From the NCBI GenBank assembly GCA_905178155.1, contig CAJINV010000009.1, positions 3,635,341-3,699,340 of the forward strand: DNA of 64,000 nucleotides. Reading direction: 5' to 3'. The notes beneath the pieces are model-generated. The model was given only the letters and a program-made list of their open reading frames with translations, ran no database searches and had not been told where the DNA came from. A program made the position numbers and the translations under genes. Below are positions 23,427-34,533 of the stretch, one piece after another. The stretch comes from Amoebophrya sp. A120. Taxonomy: Eukaryota > Sar > Dinophyceae > Syndiniales > Amoebophryaceae. The first letter of the stretch is position 1. Every line of letters begins with the position of its first letter.

Positions 23427-24939
23427 ATGACCATGACCAACCGCCCGGCTGACCACGCGGCGGATGGGTTATCGTCATCTTTGCAACATGCAGCCCCAGG
23501 CTACATGGAAGACAGGAAGACGAAGATGGCACACGAAGACCCCCAGCATCACACGACTTTGCTTATTGCGGCTCCAGCGCCGATTGCTGCAGGGGTGGCG
23601 ACTGCAACTAGGAGCGCCTCTTCGTCCGACGCCCGAGAAGGTGAAGAAGACCCGAATGATTCCGGAGCGCAGGGCTTCGACTTTCCACTTTCTGACTTCG
23701 TGCTACATGAAGCACTGAATATCAGCCCTAGTTCGCAGATGTTCCTGTCCGGTTTCCTCCTGGGCGTTCTCTTCAGCGTCGTGGCCCCGTACGTCTGGAA
23801 ATTTTGTAGCAGCAGCTGTACTTCTTGCCTCCGCGGCGCGGGATCTGTTTTATGGAACAAGGTCCGTATGATCCGACCAGCGGCGAAGGAAAAGAATCTG
23901 GGTCTTGTCACGGAGGAGCCAAAGGACGACGCGCAAGCCCGTGGAGACGCAAACAACTCGGAGGAAGAAGCGGAGCTGAAGGAGCCGCTACTACCAAAAG
24001 AGGACGAACGGGAAACGGACCCGGAAGTTGTGGCTGCTGACAGAAGTGAAAGCTTTGGTCGAAAAGAGCAGTACGAGGAGGAGCAGGTTGCCGACAGTGA
24101 AGGGTTTGGCCGATACGAGCAGGATGAACAGGAGCAGGAGGTGGACGAGGCGGCGCACCATGTTCATGTCGCGCACCCGCGTGAAGAAGCTATCGAAGAT
24201 CTTACGTCTGCCACTGTTGGCTCGCCTTCTACTCCAGCGCCGGGGCTGTTAGTTGACGTCGAAACGCTCACTAACTCGCCACATGTATGACACCAAAAAG
24301 CGTCGTCCCGACTGGTACCCGAGCCGAGGAAGCAGGAGCCGGGACTCTCTTCTAAAAATCCCGTGCTTTTTACACGTAGAAGTGCATGCTAATGTTTGTG
24401 TTTCATTTGCATGTAGCACAAAAAAAATGAGAATGACGACAAAGTCAAAGAAGTCAAAGAGAAAGAAAATGAAAACTACACACCCATGGTATCTATTGGT
24501 GATACAGTCTTGAATTGCAATCTTGAAGTTGCTTCCGCTCTGATGCTGGTTCCGGGGCGGTTTTGGTTCTGATAGTCTTGCGCAGCCACCGACAGCGAAG
24601 CCGAGTGGGAGGAGCAACTGGTGTTGTGGTGTGCCATATGCATTGCAAATATCTCTCAGTCTGGACGAACGCAGAATTTATCATGCAGGGTTCGCATGAC
24701 CCAGAAGGTTTCTTTGGAATGCGGGCTCTAGCCCAAGCTTCGCAGGTTTTATAAGAAATATTAATACTGCCTTCGGGGCGTGCCCAGAAGTGGAGGCTTT
24801 TGCTGATTATGCAATACAGATTTTCGTATTCGTTTTCGTGTCGATGTTGACGTCTAGCATGACAAACTCGGACTCTTCCAGGCCCATACACATTTGCAAT
24901 GCATATTCCAAAGCGAGGAACAAGGAGGTCGACGGGTAG
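23427..24939 (+). CDS. single-span membrane protein with acidic cytosolic tail
   Basis: Exons 23427-24284, 24576-24636 and 24911-24939, 315 codons plus stop. A hydrophobic segment MFLSGFLLGVLFSVVAPYVW (about residues 108-127) is followed by a Cys cluster (FCSSSCTSC), which suggests palmitoylation beside the membrane. The rest is polar and acidic, with a short internal duplication (ESFGRKEQYEEEQ and EGFGRYEQDEQEQ). The first intron, 24285-24575, is GT-AG (GTATGACACC to CTGATAG). The second is a family A element. Stopping at 24290 instead gives a 287-codon version, but the downstream exons SEAEWEEQLVLWC and KARNKEVDG join in frame. No family is recognised. Confidence 0.6.
24637..24905. mobile_element. 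introner-like element, family A (diverged)
   Basis: TSD TGCCA/TTCCA. Joins LVLWCA to KARNKE. The arms carry CTCAGTCTGGAC and CTTCCAGGCCCATACAC. Confidence 0.8.
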
Positions 24940-26714
24940 CTAATCATGCCTAAAAGGGAAATATTTGCCGGTATTTGCCTTTTCAATTGATCTTGATGAA
25001 TCGAAAATGACGGCTACTAGTAAGACGCGAAGTGTGTGGGGCATCCTTTTTGGAGTGGGATTATTTAGGTTCAAACTGGTCCCTGCTCCATCTTCGGATA
25101 ATTTATTTCTATAAGTTCGAAACAACTGTAGCATCGTCGCGAGGAGAAGGGACGAGCAGTCTGGAGCCGCAAGGCGAAGGGGTCAGATGGCATTTACGAA
25201 CCACGAATAGAGAACCGCGAAGGAACAAGGACGACGAGCCAAGATCACTCCACTCTCCGATCTCGGGTTGTCTATGTGCTATCTCGCTGCTTTTAGTTTG
25301 TGATTTGTAATATTAAAAAAAAAAAATGTTCAAATAAAAACTTCAGGAGTTTTATCAAATGTGGTCGGCGCAGCACCGACCCCGGTAGAGTTTAGAGGGT
25401 TTTAGGGTCCTGTCAAACTTCGACGAGAAGTTACTTGTACAGACTTTTAGCACTATTTTCTTTTTGATTTTACATTATACAAACTTTTAGCACTTTTTTG
25501 CACGATGTACACTAGACGTTTTAGTTTCACGAAAGAAGCATTTACTTTTTTTTGACACCAGAAAACAAAGAGATTTTCAAATATTTCATTCCCTTTTTTC
25601 TTTTTCTCCTTCTTTTCAAATGAGTAACATCACCATCACCATCATCATCATTCAGTGGCATGACCTTCCCGCAGTTCGGTACAAAATCAAAAACAAAATC
25701 TGTTTGTTATATATAAATATCATTTATCCCGAGTTTTTTTTGGTCTTTACGCGTCCCCTCGCACAATAAGTTTACTGTTTCACCCAGCAAGGACAGCATC
25801 ACTTAGGCCCGCAGAGCATGCTCTTGTTCATCAAGTACGATGATACTCGACTATTCAGTTGTTGTGGTGTTCTACAAGCACGACCGTGGCCGCAGTGCAT
25901 GACAAATTCGATTGCAGTCAAGACGAGGTGGTCAGCAACTCATTCGGTTGACAAACATTCTGTCGGTCTGAAAAAAGATGAGAACTACTACATTGGGCGA
26001 GTCGGTATCGACGGCGATGTCTGATCATGCCACAGCATCCGCCGAAAGATGAGTAGGAATTCTTGTTGTCTCCGACAAATCATTTTAAGTTCGACTAGAC
26101 CGGAACTTGTGCAACATGTGCGGCTCCGTGTAATTCTAGTTGCACATCATACAACTCAACACGTAAAAGAAAAGGCTCTTCTTGCCATGTCAGTGGAGGA
26201 CGAGAAGAGCAAGATCGCTCACCCGTGGCGTGTCATGGTCGACTGCGTCACAAAGTAATGACAGCACGCAAAAAAAATAAAAAAACAGGAGAAAAGAAGT
26301 TAAAAGCTACGCAATCACGACATATTTTGTTGTGACATACGAGGCGATAATATAATTTTCCCCACACGACCCTAATATTCCAACATCAAACATACCTTTT
26401 GGCTCTCAACAAAGTATTCAAAAAGAAAAGCCACATCGTGGTAAACAATAAAAAAAACAAATATATTTTTCGAAAGCAGAGCGTAGCTACTGCTCTTCCA
26501 CTCGAAAAACCTGTTGTAGTTTTCTGTCATTGCGTCTTGTAGTTTGAGTTACGTCAGTTGGAGCATTTTATCGAAAAAACCCTGGTACCGGCTCATCCTC
26601 ATAATTTTAGTACGCTCTGAATACGGCTTGCGACGACGACTTCCAAATCTCTTATTGCCGGTTTATTGTCAACATCAACAATCAACATCAGCCAGCACTG
26701 TCATATCAATTGCC
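24940..26714. other. long intergenic region
   Basis: AT-rich, with poly-A and poly-T runs (for example 25311-25327) and an (ATC)n-like stretch at about 25628-25653. No element and no supportable gene. Frames at 25818 and 26049 are short and featureless. Confidence 0.45.
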
Positions 26715-29700
26715 ATGGCAATCAAGAAAGGCACTGCAGGCGGAGCGAAGGCTCCGACCTCCGGCCCCACGGCCGCTAGGGCCAAGTCCCCTCCCAAAGT
26801 GCAGACGGACGTGAGCAGCATGTCTGCCACACGCGTCATGTGGTCTGTTGCGACCCCGATTGCGGGCGCGGGGCCCATATGGATTGCAAAAGTGTCGTAC
26901 TCGTAGTATTGCAATACAAAATAGCTCAGCATGACAGATGGAATTTCTCATGCTGATTTAGCTGGGAAAAGAAATTTGTCTTGCATGACTGCGTTTTTGA
27001 GTACGAGTGCGACATTTTTGCACAGGATAGCCCACGGGCATGAAGAAGAATTTCCAACCGGCACCCCGGTCCAGCGCCGCGGAGATATCCGCAGTAAAAA
27101 ATTTCCCGTACACGTAGACGTACAAATGCATTTTCTGCATGACAAAACTTGCCTTCAATCCTAGTCTAGCATGACAAGTTGGACACTGCAAGCTAGCGAA
27201 ATTTGTCATGCATTTTGTACATGTACTGGAAATTTACATTGCATACGAGACTGCGAAGCCGAACGCGCAACAGGAAAAAGCGGCCTTGCACGAGCAGCGG
27301 GTCAAGGATTTGCAGCTGGTGCAGCAGATGGCGCAAAAGAACCAGATTTTGTTGCCGCAGCTGTTGTGGTCGAACGACACCAAGATTCAGTCCCTGTTCG
27401 AGCTCGTCGTGGAGAAGAATAAGGAGGAGGCAGCTGCTGCGGAGGGTATGATTCTGAAAATCAACGAGACGATCACGAAGCAAAACCCCTGGGCCATGCG
27501 CCAGTTCCTCAAGAACAAACTCAGTATCTACTTCGACCCCGTGCTCGCGAAACCCCAACAGAAACAGCTGGCGTTGCTATGAACTACAAAAGCATCGTAC
27601 TAGTAGGAAAAGGAATTGCATTACAAATTTCCTCAGCATGACAAATGCAATTTGTCATGCAGATTTGCCTTGGGAACGAGATTTGTAATGCATACATGCA
27701 GTACAACGATACTTTTGCACAGGATAGTTGCAATGTCTCGACAACATGCTCACCACCGGGGGTATCAGAAGAGAGAAAAGCGAGGATGAACAACTCTGTC
27801 AAGTTGTAGAACATCATTGATGTTCTACATGATGGTCGTGTGAAAATGTTGCAGTTGCTTCAACAACAGTTGGCTTCAAGCTTGTCATGCTAGAAACAAA
27901 CCCACAGCCAGGTCCGTGATAGGTAGATGTACTAAAATTAAAATGGACTACTTCTCTCGTCCGCGTGTTCCACGACGCGAGGTGCACTGCTCGTGGAATT
28001 AGTGCACATTGCGGAAAGTGCGAGTTGCTGCACCATCCAACACGATCATGAAATCATGCGATGCAGCCGGAGGAGGTGCAACTGCAAATTAACGAAAAAC
28101 GAAGTTTTACAAATTTGACACAGAGGTTGAGCTTCACAGGGCTTTTCTCTCCTTCCATATCCCGCGTCACCGCCTCGGAAGTTCTTGGGTCGGAGCTGTG
28201 CAATATCAAACAAGAAAGTGTTAACGTTAACGGTTTCCACCGCAGATGGCAGTCATGCATTACAAATTTTGCCTTCGATGCATGCTACGCAGTACAAATT
28301 TGGGCGCCTTTTCTGATGCATTACTGCATCACAAATTCCCTTACGTTAACACTTTTCCTTGTGATATGCAATTTAATCCCCATTCTCACCCCTGGTTTGA
28401 CGCAGGACCTGAAGGTGGGAAAATTTGCCGCGAAAGTCCTGCAAGCGTTGCTGAAGTGCTGCAACAACACGGACCTCATCAACGGTACCTGCGTGCAGCC
28501 CGGGGAATCGAACGTTCTGGAGCAAAACAAAACGTTTCTCGTACCAAATGTAAAAATGTCTGGGTCTGGAAGACTCATGCTGTTTTTGCATGACACAGAA
28601 GGTCTGGCATGGAAGCTCTAGCGTCACAGGTTTACTCGAGAAGCTTCCGCAATGCCGAACCCGCATGAGAAGTCCCCCACTTTAGTGACAGAAAGTGGGC
28701 AGCACTTATTGCTACCTGTGCATGAGAGATTTTTCTGTGTTCTAAAATGCGCATCACAAGTTTGTACTTATTCTTCCAGACCCAGACATATTTGCAATCC
28801 ATATCTCGACTACGCCTACGATTGTGCGGTGTCGAACAACATGAAAAAAGACCTGCCGGTGATCATCGAAGCCTTGGTATCAAAAGGAAAAAACCCGCCT
28901 CCCCACATTGAAAGCGCATCCGTCTGAAAATTTGTGATGCAGATTTGTGACCACGAATCCAATCCTGTCTGTCTTGCAAGAGGGCAGGCCCAGAGAGTCC
29001 GCCACATGTAGGCGGTTTGTGATACAACTGCTCAGCTTACAGCATAGACATTTGACATGCTAGGCCCCGAAATCAAAACCGCTCCGCTCAGGCTTGCCAT
29101 ATGCCTGCAGTCCTCTACTGCAAGACAGACCCGATCTGTGTACGAAAATCCAGCATCAGAAAAATCGTTTCGATATGGGGAGGGGGGATTTTTCCTTTTG
29201 ATACGTGGCCGGCTGTTTATTTGTGCAGAAAGTGGAACCGCCCGCACTGTCCGTGATGATCCCCGTTTTCAAAGCGGGGCTAAACGCGAAAGACGAGAAG
29301 GTTGTCCGCCGCACCACGAAAATCCTGGAAAACATGGCCAAACTCGTGGACATATCCTGTGCAAAAGTATCGTACTCGTATTGCAGTCGTGCATTACAAA
29401 TCTTTCTCTTAAGGCAAATCAGCATTACAAATTTTATCTCTCACGCTGAGGAAATTTGTAATGCATTTATACGAGTGCGATACTTTTGCAATTCATAGGA
29501 CAGCGAGAAGGAAGACGCCTACCCCTTGATCACGCACGTGCTGCCCCTGCTAGAGCAGAAGTTGGATACGGTTTCCGATCCGGAAGTCCGGACCCAACTG
29601 CTACACGCCGACATGGTATTCCGGAGTTTGACCAAGGGCCAGCGGATCGCCGCGGACGTCCGCGGAGAGTTTGTCTATCTCGGCCCGGTTGTGAACATCA

Positions 29701-32700
29701 TGAAGGTGCTGACCAATTCCGCGCCGCAAGCGGTGCAGCAGATTGCCACCGACAAGGCGAAGCTGGAGCACCTCCAGGAGGCCATTGCGAGTCTGATGGC
29801 AGCAAAGAACCAGTCGCAAAACGACTGGGAGAAGGTGATATCAAATGCAAAAATGTCTGCATCTGGAAGAATACAAGTTTGTCATGCTTGGCCGGTAATA
29901 CAAAAAAGTATGTGATGCTTGTTGCGCAAAAACGCCACTTGTTTGTCATGCAAAGAGGCCATTTGTCATGCGCTTTGCGCTGGGCATAGCCGCTCAGAAA
30001 CTTGTCATGCGCAGCTCCGCAACACAGTTTGCGTATCATTCGGACATTAGCATGACAACTTTCCAGATCCAGACATATTTGCAATGCATAGGTGACCAGT
30101 GTGTGCAACATTTCGAAGACGGAAACCCGTATCTTGATGTCTTCGCTGCGGAATTTATCAAAGGAGAAAACGCCCCTACTGGATCATAACGAGTTTTATT
30201 TCTACGATTTGCATGTTGTTGTTGTGTCTGGTGTTTCCCGGCGGCCATTCATTTGCAACAGGTGTTGCAGACTGACACAAGAAATCCACAGGCAGTTCTC
30301 TACTTTCCATGCCGCGAGGCATTTGTGCAATAGCGAATACAAATGCCATGCATAATTCCTGATTGATGTGGATCTCAAAAATCTATTCGTGATCGTGAGC
30401 TCGTTGTGCCTCATCCTTTTTCCAAGCATAACCCTTCAAGAACATGTTCGACGACATCGAAGACGAGTACACCATTGTCGATGATGATCCGAAGCAGCCC
30501 ACGCTGTACCAAGGCAACTTCACCCTCGCGTTCGGAACTTCGATCCTGCTGAATATGGAGGGAAAAAAGTAAATATATTGCTTCGCTCCTGTATTGGGCG
30601 CCGACGTGTGTTAGATAGCCCAGCATTAGCTTCTACTCTTCTGGAAAAGTTCGCACGTGTGCAGATTTTTTCATCTTTCATGCGATGTTGAGGGTAACTC
30701 GTCATGCGAGTCTTCATTGTGCAATCGCCGTTAAACAACACCGCGACAAAAGTAAGTTGTGAAGCATTTCCTGTTTTTTCCTCACCATACCCAAGGACGC
30801 GAACCTATTGCTGAAACAGTCCCGGTTCTATGGCCTGGTGGGTCCTAACGGGTGCGGAAAGACCGCCTTTCTACGGGCCGTGGCCAACGATAAATTGCTT
30901 GCCGCGACCGACGGCGGCCAAGCTACGGGCGCGAACAAGAACATGAAAATTGTTTTGGTCGAGCACGATATCGACGAGGAAGAAAAAATCCAGCCGGGGC
31001 AGACGGATCAAGTGTACGCGCAGAGCGTGAAAACGGTGGGCGACCTCACTGGTGTGCAATACGTGCACTGGGTCGTGAACTACAAATACCACACGAAGGT
31101 ATCCGTCGCGGAATGCGAAAAGCTCCTGGTCGGGGTGGGCAGGTACTTATTCGTTCTTGTGGCAGGAGCATGATGTCCATGACCTATGACTTTGAATTCA
31201 TGAATTTCGTATTTATACGTTAGTAAAGAAATTTTAATGAGAAGTCGAACGTCGAAACGTTAACGTAGGACTGCAAGAACTCGGCAAGAACTCGTGATGG
31301 TGTAAATATCAAAGGCTCATCAAAAAAATCTTCAAATGAATACACCTCCTAACTACAGTTTCGGCCCCTCCAACTCCACCCCCACGGACAAGACGAAAGC
31401 CACGTGCGGGCAAAAGTGGCTGACCTATTCCGGTTATGCACTACAAAAGTATCTTCGTGCTCCTAGTATTGCAATACAAATTGACTCAGCATGACAAATG
31501 GAATTTTTCATGCTGATTTAGCTTGAAAAAGAAATTTGTAATGCATAGACAAATGCATTATATGCAATTCGTACGAGTGCGATAGTTTTGCTCAGGATAC
31601 CGGTGGTTGGCGCATGAAGATGCAGTTGTTGGCGGCCCAGATTGCGAAACCGGACCTCTTGCTACTCGACGAGCCAACGGGCCATATGGACACCAGCAAT
31701 CAGGACTGGATGCAAAAGTGGCTGAACTCCTTCGTGACCTCGGAGAAAAAGACCGTCATTTCCGCGAGCCACAACTTGAATTGGCTGGCAACCACCGTGA
31801 AAATGACCGACCTGATCTACTTCACCAACACCGCAGGCGGGGGCATGAGCCTGATGTTCAAGCTCCGGCAATTTCACGGGTCGCTGAATATCAAATGCAA
31901 AAATGTCTGGGTCTGGAAACTTGTGATGCTAAAACGTGCATGATGGAAAGGCTTCCGAATGCAGCCCAGCATGACAACTTTCCGGAGCGCTTTCTCATAA
32001 GTAGGTAGTCTGCATGAGAAACTGCGTTCTTGCACGACAAAAATGGCTGCGGCTTTTGTCGGTTATGCAATACAGATTTCCCAGGAATGTAAAGCTAGCA
32101 TTACAAGTTCCAACTTTCCAGACCCAGACATATTTGCATTTGATACTGAAGGATTTTGCGCAAAAATATCCCAAAGAATGGGAAAAAATCGTGGCGACAG
32201 CCGAGAAACAGCCGGGGGGCAGGGGTAGTATGGGCGACGTTTTAGGAGCACAGAAAGTCGGTGGTGCAGCAGCAGCAGCAGCAGACGCTGGATCTCCGCA
32301 ACAAGAACAGAATAAAATCGTTTTCCCGCAACCCGGTCCGTTGCAGGGCATCACCTCGAAGACGAAGCAGATTCTGAAAATGGACAAGGTCAGCTTCGCC
32401 TACACCGGGGACAGTGCTGCGGGTGGAAAAAACGCCAGCAAAACCAATGTCGTGAACGAAGTGTCACTGCAACTCTGTTTGAAATCCCGCGTCGCGGTGG
32501 TTGGCCCGAACGGGGCGGGGAAGACGACTCTGATGAAGCTCTTACTCGACGAACTCCAGCCGAACTCGAAAACCAACAACGCGTCCTTCCGGGCGCAAAA
32601 CAAGATTTTCCGCCACCCGGAGCTGCGGATTGCGTGCGTGGCGCAGCTATCCTGTGCAAAAGTATCGTACTCGTTGTATTCGTAATCATGCATAATTACA

Positions 32701-34533
32701 AATCCTCTCCTTAAGGTCAATCCGCATTACAAATTTTATTTCTCATGCTGAAAGCATTTTTTTATATTACGAGTGCGATACTTTTGCAGTTCATAGCAGC
32801 AGGCGCTGCACCACTTGGACCGGCATTTGGACGAAACGCCGTTTAAATACATGCAGTGGCGCTTCGAAGGCCTTAACGATCGCGAAAACGAGCTAAATCG
32901 GATCGCTGGTAGTTACACTGACTGTATTTTAGGTTTTGCTGCACCAGAAACTACTAAAACATCTGAATGTAGGGTCATGTTTTCAGTTTCCATCATTACG
33001 TTTTCATCTTAGCCACTACATCTTCTACGCACAAACAAAGCTGCGCGATCGCAAAATAAATCACCATATTCTGATCAGGTGCGATGGCAGCGCCCCCGGA
33101 ACCTTCCCCTGACGTGGTGAACATTGCTCCCTTCGGTTGGACGGTCGCGTACCAGCCCACGGCCATCGTCCGGCCGGTGAAGTTCAATCCCAAGACGAAC
33201 CAGCCGCTCGAGGTGGCGCGGAAGCTCGTCGCGATTACCGACCGCCGGAAAAACGGTGCGAACAACGGGTACGACTATCAGACGACGTGGGAGGGAAATT
33301 TCGTGCCCGTGGACACGATTACCAACGTGTGGGTCTCGCGGGAGCAGCTGGTGGAGATGGGTTTGGATATGCATTGCAAAAGTATCGTACTCGTACCAAT
33401 GCATTACAAATTTCCACCTCAGCATGAGAAATAAAATTTGTGATGCTGATTTCCCTTGAGAAAAAGTAGACTTGTAATGCATGATCGCAATACGAGTACG
33501 ATGCTTTTGCTGTGCATATTGGAAAATTTAGCGCAACGCGAGGACGAGCGCCGCGCGGCGGAAAAGGGGTTATTAAACATGGTGCTGACCCAGCAAAATG
33601 TAGAGGAGTTCTTTTTCAATTTCGGGTTGTCCAAGGAAGAGGTCTCCTTCACGCCGATTGGCAAGCTCGCCGCTGGACAGAAGGCAAAACTGGTGCTCGG
33701 GGCCTCCATGTGGCTGCACCCCCATGTGCTGGTGCTGGACGAACCGACGAACTATTTGGACGCGAAGGGGCTGGAGTCCCTCATTTCCGGGCTGGAAACG
33801 TTCGGCGGTGGCGTGTATGCATTGGAAATTTGGCTGGGTCTGGGTTTGCGTTTGTGATGCGAGGATCTTAGAAGATTTGTCTTGCATGAAGACGAGGATT
33901 GGCTACCTTTTTTGTCGTGCTGAAAAAGGGTAGTTTGTAGTGCTAATAAACGCGCTCGCAAGCGTACTCGCACTTGAGTGTAGTAGAAGCCACAGAAAAT
34001 AAACTCACCATGCTAGCGCAGCTATGTCGTGCAAGCGGCCAGCGCCCTGCAATGCCAATGCGAGTACATATCAGCAACACAAATTTATTCCCAACCCAGC
34101 AATGTTTGCAATGCATAGCGTGATCATGGTGTCGCACAACGAGCAATTTTTGCAAAAGGCCGGGTTTCTCGGTGCGACGGGAGAGTGCTGGCGCATGACC
34201 CTGGATGGCAAGCTCACTCGCGAGGGCCTGCTCGCGGAGCAGCACGAGAAGGTGCACGGCCCGCTGTCGCGCCAGGGGTCCCGGGCGAGTGACTTGTCGA
34301 GTAGATTGTCCTCCAGTATCACGGATGGGTACGGTAACACTTTGAACGTGCCTGAGCCCGGCAGCAAGGGCACCTCGAAGCTGAAGAAGGAGAAAAAGAA
34401 GCAGATTCGCGAGTTACAAGTGTCCCTGGGGGCGGACGAACTGACGGAAGCCGCGAAAATGGAAATGCAGGACCGCATGATGATTCTGAAAAAGCCCGAA
34501 CTGATGGGAACGCTGGTGCAGGTGGAGGCGTGA
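26715..34533 (+). CDS. eEF3-like ABC-F translation elongation factor
   Basis: Nineteen exons: 26715-26877, 27035-27085, 27251-27577, 27732-27761, 28140-28204, 28373-28541, 28809-28877, 29209-29352, 29503-29838, 30096-30214, 30441-30569, 30796-31142, 31359-31434, 31605-31888, 32151-32647, 32801-32908, 33079-33367, 33524-33815 and 34123-34533. They sum to 1301 codons plus stop, against about 1040 in fungal eEF3. A helical HEAT-like region (about 60-490) is followed by ABC1: Walker A GPNGCGKT near 548, EHDID, signature YSGGW near 675, Walker B LLLLDEPTGHMD. ABC2 has Walker A GPNGAGKT near 888, the chromodomain-like insert, signature LAAGQ, Walker B VLVLDEPTNYLD and VSHN. The C-terminus is Lys-rich. 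The known role of eEF3 is ATP-driven tRNA release at the ribosomal E-site; I infer the same here. Signature motifs deviate from LSGGQ. Exon 10 and its 3' end (30096-30440) are the weakest part. Thirteen introns are elements, four are GT-AG, and 30570-30795 has no GT-AG register. Confidence 0.93.
26878..27029. mobile_element. introner-like element, family B
   Basis: TSD GCCCA/GCCCA. Joins PIAGAGP to TGMKKNF. Confidence 0.9.
27086..27245. mobile_element. introner-like element, family G
   Basis: TSD GGAGA/CGAGA. Joins RSSAAE to TAKPNAQ. The right tip is ATTGCATA. Confidence 0.85.
27578..27726. mobile_element. introner-like element, family B
   Basis: TSD GTTGC/GTTGC. Joins QKQLAL to QCLDNML. 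Confidence 0.92.
27762..28139 (+). other. GT-AG spliceosomal intron
   Basis: GTATCAG at the left, TTCACAG at the right. It follows the 30-nt exon 27732-27761, keeps phase and joins MLTTGG to LFSPSIS. It has no terminal inverted repeat. Confidence 0.65.
28204..28366. mobile_element. introner-like element, family D
   Basis: TSD TGCAA/TGCAA. Joins LGSELCN to LIPILTP. The arms hold GTTAACGTTAAC on the left and its shorter match on the right. Confidence 0.9.
28542..28803. mobile_element. introner-like element, family A
   Basis: TSD TCTCG/TCTCG. Joins EQNKTFL to DYAYDCA. Confidence 0.92.
28878..29203. mobile_element. introner-like element, family E
   Basis: TSD CTTGG/CGTGG. Joins PVIIEAL to AGCLFVQ. 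Long arms with GGGGAGGGGGGATTTTTCC at the right. Confidence 0.88.
29353..29497. mobile_element. introner-like element, family B
   Basis: TSD GGACA/GGACA. Joins NMAKLVD to SEKEDAY. Confidence 0.92.
29839..30090. mobile_element. introner-like element, family A
   Basis: TSD GGTGA/GGTGA, one of the few allowing a GT-AG register. Standard excision joins NDWEKV to TSVCNIS. An alternative downstream frame (GDQCVQHFEDGNPYLDVF) is also open, so this join is less certain. Confidence 0.8.
30570..30795 (+). other. intron without a GT-AG register
   Basis: Homology requires MEGKK to join DANLLLK. Both sides carry AAG (AAG|TAAATA and CCC|AAG). A GT-AG cut here would break the frame within a few codons. 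The right part ends CACCATA, like the elements, but no clear arms are visible. Confidence 0.6.
31143..31358 (+). other. GT-AG spliceosomal intron
   Basis: AG|GTACTTATTC at the left, CTAACTACAG| at the right, joining LLVGVG to SFGPSNS. This is a conventional intron in a gene otherwise full of element introns. Confidence 0.85.
31435..31599. mobile_element. introner-like element, family B
   Basis: TSD CCGGT/CCGGT. Joins WLTYSG to GWRMKMQ, splitting the ABC1 signature motif. Confidence 0.92.
31889..32145. mobile_element. introner-like element, family A
   Basis: TSD CTGAA/CTGAA. Joins RQFHGSL to KDFAQKY. Confidence 0.92.
32648..32795. mobile_element. introner-like element, family B
   Basis: TSD GCAGC/GCAGC. 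Joins RIACVAQ to QALHHLD. Confidence 0.92.
32909..33078 (+). other. GT-AG spliceosomal intron
   Basis: GCTG|GTAGTTACAC at the left, CTGATCAG|GTGCG at the right, joining LNRIAG to AMAAPPE. No inverted-repeat ends. Confidence 0.85.
33368..33518. mobile_element. introner-like element, family B
   Basis: TSD TTGGA/TTGGA. Joins LVEMGL to ENLAQRE. Confidence 0.92.
33816..34117. mobile_element. introner-like element, diverged family A
   Basis: TSD GCGTG/GCGTG. Joins TFGGGV to IMVSHNE in the ABC2 H-loop region, which fixes the boundaries by homology. The arms are shortened to GGCTGGGTCTGG and CCAACCCAGC. Confidence 0.88.

Noticed and set aside
25618-25740. Short frame with (ATC)n encoding Ile/Thr repeats
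   Set aside because: The repeat is a simple microsatellite in an AT-rich spacer and the frame lacks other support.
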